From Bradyrhizobium sp. AS23.2 (lineage in GTDB: Bacteria; Pseudomonadota; Alphaproteobacteria; Rhizobiales; Xanthobacteraceae), in the NCBI RefSeq assembly GCF_001908185.1, contig NZ_LGHM01000134.1:1-34400 (forward strand): 34,400 nucleotides of DNA, given 5' to 3'. The position numbers were made by a program, and so were the translations under genes. Numbering within the stretch: the stretch's first letter is position 1; each line of letters starts with the position of its first letter. The notes under the pieces are model-generated. The model was not told the origin of the DNA, did not search any database, and saw only the letters and a program-made list of their open reading frames with translations. Of this stretch, positions 16,797 through 24,069 are shown in pieces.

Positions 16797-17303
16797 TCAT
16801 TCGAGCTCGATCACGAAAGGGCGGCCCTCGATCATCATCGCGCCGGGGCCCATCTCGTCGAGCGCACGCAGCATCCGGCCGTTGCGCCCGAGCGCGCGGT
16901 CGGCGAGGCCGACGATGCGCCGGTTCGGCGAGGCGATGGGCGATGCCGCGCGGATCTTTCGCGCGATCTCGATCTCGTCACGATTTGGATTGAGCGCACA
17001 CACCGCAGCGAACGCGCTCGCGGTGGAACGGCTGATGCCGGCATAGCAGTGCACGACCAGGGGCGCGCTGCGATCCCAGCCGCGCACGAAGTTCAGCACC
17101 TGATCGATATGCGCCTCGGACGGCGCGACAAAACCGTCCATCTCCTCGGTGATGTCGTCCATCGACACCTTGAGATGGTTGGCCGGCAGCACGGACACCG
17201 GCCGCGCCACCTGTTCGACATTGGCCATCACGGTCAGCACATGGCTGGCGCCGGTGAGGCGGACGGTTTCGGGAAGCGCGGCGAGGGAACAGACGTGGAT
17301 CAT
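16797..17303 (-). CDS. predicted protein-tyrosine / dual-specificity phosphatase
   Basis: The 168-residue protein contains VVHCYAGISRSTASAF at about residue 82-97. This is the phosphatase signature H-C-x5-R-[ST], with the nucleophilic Cys and the phosphate-binding Arg both present. An aspartate-rich segment ahead of it (KVSMDDITEEMDGFVAPSEA) could supply the general acid. This resembles COG5350 predicted phosphatases. No signal peptide is visible, so it acts in the cytoplasm. It is followed by nadQ after 19 bases, and a palindromic repeat separates it from the HD gene upstream. The substrate is unknown; the link to NadQ is only positional. Confidence 0.85.
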   Translation of the reverse strand: MIHVCSLAALPETVRLTGASHVLTVMANVEQVARPVSVLPANHLKVSMDDITEEMDGFVAPSEAHIDQVLNFVRGWDRSAPLVVHCYAGISRSTASAFAAVCALNPNRDEIEIARKIRAASPIASPNRRIVGLADRALGRNGRMLRALDEMGPGAMMIEGRPFVIELE

Positions 17304-17333
17304 GATGGACCTTTTTCTTGATTATAGCCGCGG

Positions 17334-17429
17334 CCGTAGGGTGGGCAAAGCGAAGCGTGCCCACCACTTTTATCGCAATCGCGAAGGGATGGTGGGCACG
17401 GCGCAAACGCGCCTTAGCCCACCCTACGG
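17334..17429. repeat. GTAGGGTGGGC palindromic repeat, copy 1
   Basis: CCGTAGGGTGGGC (17334-17346) and GCCCACCCTACGG (17417-17429) are perfect inverted ends. Inside, GTGCCCACCA and TGGTGGGCAC form a second inverted pair. A second copy with the same ends and the same inner pair lies at 26819-26915. It sits between the HD and phosphatase genes of one orientation. I recall this as a widespread Bradyrhizobium element. Confidence 0.85.
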
Positions 17430-17432
17430 GAC

Positions 17433-18047
17433 TTACGCAAACACCGCGCTGAACCGCTCCAGAAACTGCTTCTCCGCCCGCGCTGCGGTCCAAGGGGTGA
17501 GATAATCGCGCCGGACGCTGTCGGAGAGGCCGGGGTCCTTGCCGAACAGGCGCCTCGCCTCGCTCTCGCTGAAGCCGGCAAGCTCGGTTGCCTCCAGATA
17601 GGCCGCGCCGCGATCGGCGGCCTTGATGGCCAGTGTGATCTCGTCCGGCAGCACCGGCGGCAGGCCGAAGCGGATGTGGATGGCGCCGAGCAGGCGTTTC
17701 TCCACTGCCTTGTAGTGGCCGTCGAGCACGGCCTTGAACGGCGAGATCATGTCGCCGATCACATATTCGGGGGCATCGTGCAGCAGCGCGGCGAGCCGCA
17801 TGCGCTGATCGACGCGCGGCATCTCGTGCCGCATCACCGTTTCCACCAGCAGCGTGTGCTGCGCGACCGAGAAGATGTGCGCGCCGGTGGTCTGCCCGTT
17901 CCAGCGCGCCACCCGCGCCAGGCCGTGCGCGATGTCGGCGATCTCGACATCGAGCGGGGAAGGATCGAGCAGATCGAGCCGCCGGCCCGACAGCATGCGC
18001 TGCCAGGCGCGGGATTGCGCGTCGCGCGCGATCTTCTTCGCGGTCAT
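17433..18047 (-). CDS. HD-domain phosphohydrolase (YfbR-like)
   Basis: From the ATG at 18047 the protein has 204 residues (start MTAKKIARDAQSRAWQRMLS). It carries the HD metal site: an early His in HIFSVAQHTLLVETV, the HD pair in RLAALLHDAPEYVIGDMISP, and a later Asp in KAADRGAAYLEATEL. These fit the COG1896 group, which includes the 5'-deoxynucleotidase YfbR; nucleotide specificity cannot be read from sequence. The start codon overlaps the tag stop codon (ATGA), so the two are translationally coupled. This overlap rules out the longer open frame that extends to 18290. A link to nucleotide cleanup with the neighbouring DNA glycosylase is plausible. Confidence 0.88.
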   Translation of the reverse strand: MTAKKIARDAQSRAWQRMLSGRRLDLLDPSPLDVEIADIAHGLARVARWNGQTTGAHIFSVAQHTLLVETVMRHEMPRVDQRMRLAALLHDAPEYVIGDMISPFKAVLDGHYKAVEKRLLGAIHIRFGLPPVLPDEITLAIKAADRGAAYLEATELAGFSESEARRLFGKDPGLSDSVRRDYLTPWTAARAEKQFLERFSAVFA

Positions 18048-18671
18048 TTGACCTTGAGGCGCGGCTTGCGCTGCGTCTTGCCGCAGGTCGCGTGACAATG
18101 GCAGTCGACGAGATGGTCGTTGACCATGCCGGTCGCCTGCATGAAGGCATAGACGATGGTCGGGCCGACGAACTTGAAGCCGCGCGAGGACAGCTCCTTG
18201 GAGATCTGCACGGAGAGCGGCGTCGAGGCCGGCACGCTCGCACTCGTCTTGAACTGGTTGACCTTGGGTCTTCCGTCGAGGAAATCCCACAGCAGCTTCG
18301 AGAAGCCCGGCCCCTTCTCCATGATCTCCAGATAGGACTTCGCGCTCAGGATCGTGCCGTCGATCTTGGCGCGGTTGCGCACGATGCCGGCATCGTTCAT
18401 CAGCGCATGAACCTTCTTGGCGTTGTAGCGCGCGATCTTCTCCGGCTGGAAATCGTCAAACGCTTTGCGGAAATTGTCGCGCTTGCGCAGGATCGTGATC
18501 CAGGACAGGCCGGCCTGGAAGCCGTCGAGGATCAGCTTTTCATAGAGCGCGCGGTCGTCATATTCCGGCACGCCCCATTCGGTGTCGTGATAGGTGACGT
18601 AGAGCGGATCTTCGCCGGGCCAGGGGCAACGCGTCAGACCGTCGGGGTGCAGGCGGGGGGGCGCGGCTCAT
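18044..18671 (-). CDS. tag: DNA-3-methyladenine glycosylase I, frameshift near start
   Basis: The gene encodes a Tag-type base-excision glycosylase for alkylated adenine. The frame shows TRCPWPGEDPLYVTYHDTEW, GVPEYDDRALYEKLILDGFQ, AGLSWITILRKRDNFRKAF and near the end MVNDHLVDCHCHATC. The Cys in RCPW and the late His/Cys group are the zinc ligands known for Tag. The natural start is the ATG at 18671, whose ATGA overlaps the ygfZ stop. That ATG is out of frame with the rest: a run of seven C (G on the given strand, 18655-18661) puts it off by one. With six C the start reads MSRAPRLHPDGLTRCPW without a break. The span of 628 bases is 209 codons plus one base. In the given sequence the frame has no ATG, GTG or TTG before about residue 40, so the gene is either inactive or affected by a homopolymer error. 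Confidence 0.88.
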
Positions 18672-19549
18672 GCGGTGGGCTGCTTTGCTGGAATGCGCAC
18701 GACTTCGGGTTCGGCGAGCCTCACAGCGAGGCCGCCGGCGGTGAGCGGCTGGCCGGCGTCGAGTGCGTCGGCGACGCGGTCGATGCGCACCAGCGCGATG
18801 CCCTTGCCGCCAGCGGTCGAGCCGATCGTGCCGACCGGTTTGTCACCGGCGAGAATGGTGGCGCCGGCCCCGGGCGAGGGGCCGTCGAGCAGGACCTTGA
18901 CGCTGCGGGTGCGTGCGGTGCCGCGATGCTGCATGCGCGAGACGACCTCCTGGCCGACATAGCAGCCCTTGTCGAAATCGACGCCGGCAAGCCGGTCCAT
19001 GTTGGTCTCGTGCGGGAAGGCATCGCTGTACATGAAATCGAGCCCGCCGCGCGGCACACCGAGCGCGATGCGATGAGCCTCATAGGCGGCCGCGTCGACC
19101 AGCTCGGCGCCGATGAGATCGGAGAGGTTCTCCTTGAGCTGCTCGGGAATCAGGATGCGATAGCCGAGCTCACCATTGCGCGGATCGGCGAAGGTGAGGT
19201 CCGGCTGAGCGGCAGGCTGGCCGTCCCAGGCCGCGAGCACGCCGAGATCGTCGGAGAGGTTTTCTACCGTGACCTTGGCTCGAAGCTTGTAGAATTTCAG
19301 CTTGGTGGCAAGGCCCTCGGCCAGCGCTTTCGGGCAGTCGATCAGGAACCCGCCGCCATGGCCGGCGGGCGCTTCCGTGATCAGAAAATCCACGATGATC
19401 TTGCCCTGCGGCGTCAGCAGCGCGCCGAATCGCCCCAGGCCCGGCTTGAGCCTGTCGACGTCGGTCGTGATGAGGCCGTTGAGGAAGTTGCGCGCATCCT
19501 CGCCCGCGACCTTGACCACGCCCCGGTCGGGAAGAAACGCTGATTTCAT
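18668..19549 (-). CDS. ygfZ: folate-binding Fe-S cluster protein YgfZ
   Basis: The 293-residue protein is related to GcvT and IBA57. It contains the diagnostic KGCYVGQEVVSRMQHRG at about residue 195-211 (family motif K-G-C-Y-x-G-Q-E). Other landmarks are the N-terminal GEDARNFLNGLITTDV and GRFGALLTPQGKIIVDF, and PHETNMDRLAGVDFDKG. YgfZ uses tetrahydrofolate and supports assembly or repair of certain Fe-S clusters, including that of MiaB. The stop overlaps the start of tag in ATGA. It is the first gene of the run ygfZ-tag-HD, and is divergent from the amidohydrolase gene across 101 bases, which must hold both promoters. Confidence 0.94.
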   Translation of the reverse strand: MKSAFLPDRGVVKVAGEDARNFLNGLITTDVDRLKPGLGRFGALLTPQGKIIVDFLITEAPAGHGGGFLIDCPKALAEGLATKLKFYKLRAKVTVENLSDDLGVLAAWDGQPAAQPDLTFADPRNGELGYRILIPEQLKENLSDLIGAELVDAAAYEAHRIALGVPRGGLDFMYSDAFPHETNMDRLAGVDFDKGCYVGQEVVSRMQHRGTARTRSVKVLLDGPSPGAGATILAGDKPVGTIGSTAGGKGIALVRIDRVADALDAGQPLTAGGLAVRLAEPEVVRIPAKQPTA

Positions 19550-19650
19550 GCGAAAATCTCTTGCGACATGTTGCTCCGGAACGTAAGCCCGCGAGGATTA
19601 AACGACAAGACCTTGAGCCCTGCGCTTGGGGATGAGAGAGGCCTGCAGCC

Positions 19651-20985
19651 ATGACCCAGCGTTTCGATGTGATCCTCAAGGGCGGCACCGTGGTCAACCA
19701 GGACGGCGAGGGCCTCCGTGACATCGGTATTGCCAAAGGCCGCATCGCCGAGATCGGCGCGCTGTCGCAAGCTGGCGCCGCCGAGGTGATCGACTGCAAG
19801 GGCCTGCACATCCTGCCCGGCGTGATGGACACGCAGGTGCATTTCCGCGAGCCTGGGCTGGAGCAGAAGGAAGACCTCGAGACAGGCTCGCGCAGCGCCG
19901 TGATGGGCGGCGTCACCGCCGTGTTCGAGATGCCCAACACGTCTCCACTGACCGTGACGGAGGCCGAGTTCACCGACAAGGTGAAGCGCGCCCATCACCG
20001 CATGCATTGCGATTTCGCCTTCTTCATCGGCGGCACCCGCGAGAACGTGCAGGACTTGCCGGTGCTCGAACGCGCGCCGGGCTGTGCCGGCGTCAAGGTG
20101 TTCATCGGCTCGTCGACCGGCGCGTTGCTGGTGGAGGACGACGAAAGCCTGCGCCGTATCTTCCAGGTGATCCGCCGCCGCGCTGCATTCCATGCCGAGG
20201 ATGAGTACCGCCTCAACGATCGCAAATCGCTGCGCATCGAGGGCGATGCTCGCTCGCATCCGGTCTGGCGCGATGAGACCGCCGCGCTGATGGCGACGGA
20301 GCGGCTGGTGAAGCTCGCGCATGAGACGGGCAAACGCATCCACGTGCTGCACATCTCGACCAAGGAAGAGATCGAGTTCCTGCGCGACCACAAGGATGTC
20401 GCGTCCTGCGAGGCGACGCCGCATCACCTCACGCTGGTCGCGCCTGAATGCTACGAGCGGCTCGGCACGCTGGCGCAGATGAACCCGCCGGTGCGCGGGG
20501 CCGATCATCGCGCCGGCATCTGGCGCGGCATCGAGCAGGGCATCGTCGACGTGCTCGGCTCCGACCATGCCCCGCATACGCTGGAAGAAAAATCGAAGAC
20601 CTATCCCGCTTCGCCCTCCGGCATGACCGGGGTGCAGACGCTGGTGCCTGTTATGCTCGACCACGTCAATGCCGGCCGCCTGTCGCTCGCCCGCTTCGTC
20701 GATCTCACCAGTGCCGGCCCCGCACGTCTCTACAGCATGGCCTGCAAGGGCCGCATCGCCGCGGGCTACGACGCCGACTTCACCATCGTCGATCTGAAGC
20801 GCAGCGAGACCATCACCAACAAATGGGTCGCCTCCAGGGCCGGCTGGACGCCCTATGACGGGTTGCGCGTCACCGGCTGGCCCGTCGGTACCTTCATCCG
20901 CGGCCGCCGTGTGATGTGGCAGGGCGAGCTTTTGACGCCGTCGCAAGGCGAGCCGGTGCGGTTTCTGGAGACGCTGAAGGCCTAA
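19651..20985 (+). CDS. dihydroorotase-family amidohydrolase
   Basis: The 444-residue protein is a metal-dependent amidohydrolase of the dihydroorotase (pyrC-like) group. It has the metal motif TQVHFREPGLEQKEDLETGS at about residue 62, AVFEMPNTSPLTVTEAEF, the VKVFIGSSTGALLVEDDE segment, HAEDEYRL, VLHISTKEEIEF, CEATPHHLTLV, and GSDHAPHTLEEKSKTYPASP with the catalytic Asp. Dihydroorotase closes carbamoyl aspartate to dihydroorotate in pyrimidine synthesis. The gene stands alone, without pyrB. Bradyrhizobium genomes usually have a second copy beside pyrB, so this one could be a paralogue with another cyclic amide as substrate. The ATG at 19651 is preceded by GAGAGAGG. Confidence 0.9.
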   Translation: MTQRFDVILKGGTVVNQDGEGLRDIGIAKGRIAEIGALSQAGAAEVIDCKGLHILPGVMDTQVHFREPGLEQKEDLETGSRSAVMGGVTAVFEMPNTSPLTVTEAEFTDKVKRAHHRMHCDFAFFIGGTRENVQDLPVLERAPGCAGVKVFIGSSTGALLVEDDESLRRIFQVIRRRAAFHAEDEYRLNDRKSLRIEGDARSHPVWRDETAALMATERLVKLAHETGKRIHVLHISTKEEIEFLRDHKDVASCEATPHHLTLVAPECYERLGTLAQMNPPVRGADHRAGIWRGIEQGIVDVLGSDHAPHTLEEKSKTYPASPSGMTGVQTLVPVMLDHVNAGRLSLARFVDLTSAGPARLYSMACKGRIAAGYDADFTIVDLKRSETITNKWVASRAGWTPYDGLRVTGWPVGTFIRGRRVMWQGELLTPSQGEPVRFLETLKA

Positions 20986-20998
20986 GTTGCTGCGGCCT

Positions 20999-21121
20999 CG
21001 TCATTGCGAGGAGCGAAGCGACGAAGCAATCCAGACTGCCGCGGCGGGAAAGACTCTGGATTGCTTCGCGGAGCCTGTCATCGGGCCGCGCTTTGCGCGG
21101 ACCCGTTGGCTTGCAATGACG
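20999..21121. repeat. palindromic repeat with CGTCATTGC ends
   Basis: CGTCATTGC (20999-21007) and GCAATGACG (21113-21121) are inverted ends. Inside, GAAGCAATCCAGA pairs with TCTGGATTGCTTC. I recognise the GAGGAGCGAAGCGACGAAGC segment as a common Bradyrhizobium intergenic repeat. Confidence 0.8.
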
Positions 21122-21130
21122 CGGGGAGGT

Positions 21131-21210
21131 CGTAGCCCGCATGAGCGCAGCGATATGCGGGATTTCGCTTTGAGTCGTTCCCGGGTTTCGCTACGCTCAC
21201 CCGGGCTATG
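21131..21210. repeat. palindromic repeat with GTAGCCCG / CGGGCTA ends
   Basis: GTAGCCCGCATGAGCGCAGC at the left and GCTACGCTCACCCGGGCTAT at the right form a partly paired inverted repeat. It follows the previous repeat after 9 bases. Its right end covers an ATG (21208) that would otherwise be an alternative start of the rhodanese gene. Confidence 0.7.
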
Positions 21211-21231
21211 GCTTTGCAACGCGAGGCGATA

Positions 21232-22101
21232 ATGACCCAAGCCGCACCCCTCATCACCACCGAGCAACTCGCAGCCCACCTCGGCGATTCCAATCTGCGC
21301 CTCTACGATTGCACGACCTACAACGAGCCGGTGCCGCCAGGGAGCGACGTGCCTTATCGCGCGGTGCCCGGCGACAAGACGTTCGAGGCCGGCCATATCC
21401 CCGGCGCCGATTTCCTCGACCTGCAGGGCGAGTTCTCCGACATTTCGGCGCAACAGTTCTTCATGATGCCCGACGTGGCCCAGTTAGAAGCCGCCTTCGG
21501 TCGCCACGGCCTCGATGCGTCCAGGACCATCGTGCTCTACAGCATCGGCACGATGATGTGGTCGACGCGGTTCTGGTGGATGCTGCGCTCGCTCGGCGTC
21601 GATGCGCGTGTGCTCGACGGCGGCCTCGACAAATGGAAGGCCGAGGGGCGGCCGGTCGTAACCGGCGCACCGAAGGGCTACCCGGCCACGACCTTCAAGG
21701 CCGCGCCGCGCGCGGGCTTCTTCGTCGACAGGAATACAGTGAAGGCGCGGATCGGCGATCCCTCGACAGTCATCGTCAACGCGCTCGGGCCGCAGTTTCA
21801 TCGTGGCCTCGAGCCGAGCCGCTACGGCCGGCCCGGTCGCGTTCCCGGCAGCGTCAACGTGCCGGCCGCAACGCTCACCAATGCCGACAAGACGCTGACG
21901 ACGCTTGCCGATGCCAAAGCGAAATTCGCTGCGGCAGGCGTCACGCGCGACAAGACCGTGATCTGCTATTGTGGCGGCGGCATCTCGGCGACGATCGACC
22001 TGCTCATGCTGACGCAGCTCGGCTACGACAAGCTGACGCTCTACGACGCCTCGATGGGCGAATGGGCGAGGGATCCGACCCTGCCGATCGAGACGGATTA
22101 G
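21232..22101 (+). CDS. two-domain rhodanese, SseA-like sulfurtransferase
   Basis: The 289-residue protein has two rhodanese domains. The N-terminal one (LYDCTTYNE, FEAGHIPGADFLDL, ARVLDGGLDKWKAEG) lacks the active cysteine. The C-terminal one has the substrate loop VICYCGGGISA, with the persulphide-carrying Cys followed by the tight GGGIS loop, and the preceding RVPGSVNVP. Such enzymes transfer sulphane sulphur from thiosulphate or 3-mercaptopyruvate to acceptors such as cyanide; loop sequence alone does not settle the donor. I chose ATG 21232, with GAGG about 6 bases upstream, because the earlier in-frame ATG lies within a repeat. The gene ends before an inverted repeat at 22106-22150. Confidence 0.9.
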   Translation: MTQAAPLITTEQLAAHLGDSNLRLYDCTTYNEPVPPGSDVPYRAVPGDKTFEAGHIPGADFLDLQGEFSDISAQQFFMMPDVAQLEAAFGRHGLDASRTIVLYSIGTMMWSTRFWWMLRSLGVDARVLDGGLDKWKAEGRPVVTGAPKGYPATTFKAAPRAGFFVDRNTVKARIGDPSTVIVNALGPQFHRGLEPSRYGRPGRVPGSVNVPAATLTNADKTLTTLADAKAKFAAAGVTRDKTVICYCGGGISATIDLLMLTQLGYDKLTLYDASMGEWARDPTLPIETD

Positions 22102-22105
22102 GGCA

Positions 22106-22150
22106 TTTCTTACCCTCCCCTGGAGGGCCCTGGAGGAGCAGGGTAAGAAA
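22106..22150 (+). terminator. inverted repeat after the rhodanese gene
   Basis: TTTCTTACCCT (22106-22116) pairs perfectly with AGGGTAAGAAA (22140-22150); the centre holds CCTGGAGGG and CCTGGAGGA. There is no T-run after it. It could end the rhodanese transcript and also separates it from the sigma-factor promoter only 4 bases further on. Confidence 0.5.
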
Positions 22151-22153
22151 GTC

Positions 22154-22183
22154 GGGAACCTTTTCTGCCGAGCTGCATCCAAT
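22154..22183 (+). promoter_or_regulatory. ECF-type promoter of the sigma-factor gene
   Basis: GGGAACC (22154-22160), then 15 bases, then CATCCAAT (22176-22183). The same GGGAACC-N15-CATCCAA occurs before the DUF4142 gene. GGAAC with this spacing is the -35 style of ECF sigma factors. It suggests autoregulation and makes the ATG at 22182 unusable as start, since it lies in the -10 box. Confidence 0.7.
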
Positions 22184-22217
22184 GTCCGGAATGAAGCGAA
22201 ACGAGCAGGTGACCGCC

Positions 22218-22907
22218 ATGCAACCGACCGCAGCCGGCCTGTCCGCCGGCGCCAGGACATCGGAAGCCGAACTGGTCGACCGTGCGCGGGGCCGTGACGA
22301 GGCCGCGTTGCGCGAGATCATGCAGGCCAACAACCGCAGGCTCTATCGCCTCGCGCGCGGAATCCTGCGCAGCGACAGCGAAGCCGAGGATGTGGTGCAG
22401 GAAACCTACGTCCGGGCCTTCACCCATCTCGACGGCTTCCGCGGCGAATCTGGCTTGTCGACCTGGCTGTCCCGCATTGCCATCAACGAAGCGCTTGGCC
22501 GGGCGCGAAGCCGAAAACCCGATGTCGAGTTGGGCGCGATACCAGAGGCCGCGCTCGAGGCGCAGATCATCCAGTTTCCCGTTTCTCCCGCAGGCGATCC
22601 GGAAAGGACCATGGCCCAACGTGAAATCCAGCGCGTCGTCGAACGCGCGATCGATGAATTGCCGGATATCTTCCGCATGGTGTTCGTCGCGCGCGTCATG
22701 GAGGGCATGAACATCGAGGAGACCGCCGATCTGCTCGGGGTGAAGCCCGAAACCGTGAAGACGCGACTGCACCGCGCGCGCTCCATGCTGCGCGAGAATG
22801 TCGAGAAGGAGATCGGTCCGGTGATGATGGACGCGTTCCCGTTTGCCGGCTGGCGCTGCGAGCGCCTGACCGTGTCGGTGCTGAAACGTCTCGGCGTCGG
22901 CGGCTAG
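22218..22907 (+). CDS. ECF-family RNA polymerase sigma factor
   Basis: From ATG 22218 the protein has 229 residues. Region 2 is seen in RDEAALREIMQANNRRLYRL and DSEAEDVVQETYVRAFTHLD, followed by FRGESGLSTWLSRIAINEAL. Region 4 is seen in IDELPDIFRMVFVARVMEGM and NIEETADLLGVKPETVKTRL, a helix-turn-helix that reads the -35 box. A linker of about 35 residues and a C-terminal tail (MDAFPFAGWRCERLTVSVLK) lie outside these regions; the tail has one Cys. AGGTGA five bases before ATG 22218 supports this start; the frame is open far upstream, which is only high-GC noise. No anti-sigma gene follows. Its likely targets are its own promoter and the DUF4142-cupredoxin pair directly downstream. Confidence 0.92.
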   Translation: MQPTAAGLSAGARTSEAELVDRARGRDEAALREIMQANNRRLYRLARGILRSDSEAEDVVQETYVRAFTHLDGFRGESGLSTWLSRIAINEALGRARSRKPDVELGAIPEAALEAQIIQFPVSPAGDPERTMAQREIQRVVERAIDELPDIFRMVFVARVMEGMNIEETADLLGVKPETVKTRLHRARSMLRENVEKEIGPVMMDAFPFAGWRCERLTVSVLKRLGVGG

Positions 22908-22913
22908 ATTTTC

Positions 22914-22942
22914 GGGAACCTCTGCGGCGATTTTCCATCCAA
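22914..22942 (+). promoter_or_regulatory. ECF-type promoter of the DUF4142-cupredoxin pair
   Basis: GGGAACC (22914-22920), 15 bases, CATCCAA (22936-22942). It equals the sigma-gene promoter in both boxes and in spacing, while the spacer sequences differ. It starts 6 bases after the sigma stop codon. Confidence 0.72.
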
Positions 22943-22995
22943 CTCCTGTGAAGCAACGCGCCGGCAAACGTCCGGCACCACAGGAGTCTCAAGCC

Positions 22996-23529
22996 ATGTT
23001 CATCCGATGGAGCGCGGCGATCGCCGCAGCCGTTCTGTTGTCGAGTCCCGCGCTGCTGCAAGGCGCCAGCGCGGCCGACAAGCCCACCGACCCGCAGATC
23101 GCCCATATCGCCTACACCGCGGGCGTGATCGATATCAACGCGGCCAAGCAGGCGTTGAAGAAGGCCAAGAGCAAGGACGTCAAGGCGTTCGCCGAGGACA
23201 TGGTGCGCGACCACGAGGCGGTCAACCAGCAGGCGCTCGCGCTGGTCAAGAAGCTGAACATCACGCCCGAGGATAACGACACCAGCCGCGCGCTGTCGAA
23301 GCAGGCGAGCGACAAGCTGGCCGAGCTCGAAAAGCTGAGCGGCGCGGCCTTCGACAAGGCCTATGTCGCGAACGAGGTCGCCTACCACAAGGCGGTCAAC
23401 GGCGCGCTGGAAACTCAGCTCATTCCGTCCGCCAGCAATGCCGAGCTGAAGAGCTTGCTGCAGACGGGCCTGAAGATTTTCCAGGGGCATGAGCAGCATG
23501 CCGAGCATGTCGCGGCGGAGCTGAAATAG
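22996..23529 (+). CDS. DUF4142 periplasmic protein
   Basis: The 177-residue product starts MFIRWSAAIAAAVLLSSPAL and has a signal peptide with cleavage probably after GASA-A. The mature part is helical and matches DUF4142: FAEDMVRDHEAVNQQALALV, then KLAELEKLSGAAFDKAYVAN, EVAYHKAVN and GHEQHAEHVAAEL. The HE and YH pairs resemble the ferritin-like four-helix layout of this family; metal binding is not proven. CAGGAG lies 9 bases before the ATG. A frame extension to 22948 would start inside the transcribed leader and is unlikely. It is followed by the cupredoxin gene after 10 bases, so the two are co-transcribed, from a promoter that matches that of the ECF sigma gene. An envelope stress role is inferred. 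Confidence 0.9.
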   Translation: MFIRWSAAIAAAVLLSSPALLQGASAADKPTDPQIAHIAYTAGVIDINAAKQALKKAKSKDVKAFAEDMVRDHEAVNQQALALVKKLNITPEDNDTSRALSKQASDKLAELEKLSGAAFDKAYVANEVAYHKAVNGALETQLIPSASNAELKSLLQTGLKIFQGHEQHAEHVAAELK

Positions 23530-23539
23530 GGAGCGCGGG

Positions 23540-23860
23540 ATGAATCCGGGACGCCTCCCTTCGATCGCGCTTGCGGTCGTTCTCCTGTCGGTGGTCGTCC
23601 CGGCACGTGCCGCGACCATTGAGATCACGATGGAGAATCTCGTGATTTCGCCGGCAGAAATGTCGGCGAAAGTCGGGGACACCATCGAGTGGATCAACAA
23701 GGACGTCTTCGCGCACACCGCCACCGCGAAGAATGGAGACTTCGACGTAAACCTGCCGCCGAAGAAGTCCGCAACATTTGTTCTGAAGAAGCCGGGAATG
23801 GTCGATTATTACTGCCGCTATCATCCCAACATGAAAGCGTCTCTCAAGGTCGAGCCGTGA
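23540..23860 (+). CDS. small periplasmic cupredoxin (amicyanin/plastocyanin-like)
   Basis: The 106-residue protein has a signal peptide (SIALAVVLLSVVVPARA, cleavage after ARA). The mature domain of about 80 residues carries type 1 copper ligands: the His in DVFAHTATA and the C-terminal loop YYCRYHPNM with Cys, His and Met. The loop C-x3-H-x2-M fits short amicyanin-like cupredoxins. It should carry electrons or copper in the periplasm. GGGAG lies before the ATG, which is 10 bases after the DUF4142 stop. The partner redox enzyme is not in the window. Confidence 0.92.
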   Translation: MNPGRLPSIALAVVLLSVVVPARAATIEITMENLVISPAEMSAKVGDTIEWINKDVFAHTATAKNGDFDVNLPPKKSATFVLKKPGMVDYYCRYHPNMKASLKVEP

Positions 23861-23876
23861 GGGAAGAGGGAGCGTA

Positions 23877-23895
23877 TTCCCGATAACATCGGGAA
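23877..23895 (+). terminator. hairpin after the cupredoxin gene
   Basis: TTCCCGAT-AAC-ATCGGGAA is a perfect inverted repeat of 8-base arms, 17 bases after the stop codon. A further TTCCCG follows, so an alternative pairing is possible. No T-run is present. Confidence 0.5.
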
Positions 23896-23974
23896 CGTTT
23901 CCCGGTCATCACGAGACTAATGCTTGTCCGCGCGGAGCGGCTTCCGTGCGATAAAGGCGGCAGACTTCGCGAAC

Positions 23975-24016
23975 CTGTTCGCCAGATCCTGTTCGCCAAA
24001 TCCCGTTCGCAAAGTC
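23975..24016. repeat. three imperfect 14-base tandem repeats
   Basis: Units of the form C(T/C)GTTCGCCA(A/G)ATC start at 23975, 23989 and 24003. Unit 2 differs from unit 1 in one base, and unit 3 from unit 2 in three. They lie in the non-coding gap between the cupredoxin gene and the convergent small gene. Confidence 0.7.
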
Positions 24017-24031
24017 ATTCATCCGTAGACT

Positions 24032-24054
24032 GGCCCCGCCCATGTGGCGGGGTC
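24032..24054. terminator. probable terminator between convergent genes
   Basis: CCCCGCC (24034-24040) pairs with GGCGGGG (24046-24052) around CATGT, extended by a G-T and a G-C pair, and followed by ATTTT on the plus strand. It fits as terminator for the cupredoxin transcript. Confidence 0.6.
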
Positions 24055-24069
24055 ATTTTCGGGAATGGC

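Noticed and set aside
17433..18290. Long form (285 codons) of the HD protein
   Set aside because: The first 81 codons overlap tag in another frame and have no protein-like pattern; the ATGA overlap fixes the start at 18047.
19546..20946. Long open frame (466 codons) on the minus strand opposite the amidohydrolase gene
   Set aside because: It is the antisense shadow of a well-conserved enzyme, rich in Arg, His, Asp and Gly as expected for reverse reading of high-GC codons, and has no family motif.
21309..22181. Upstream extension of the sigma-factor frame (over 290 codons)
   Set aside because: It runs through the rhodanese gene in another frame and is Arg-rich noise. The ECF promoter and the AGGTGA site place the start at 22218.
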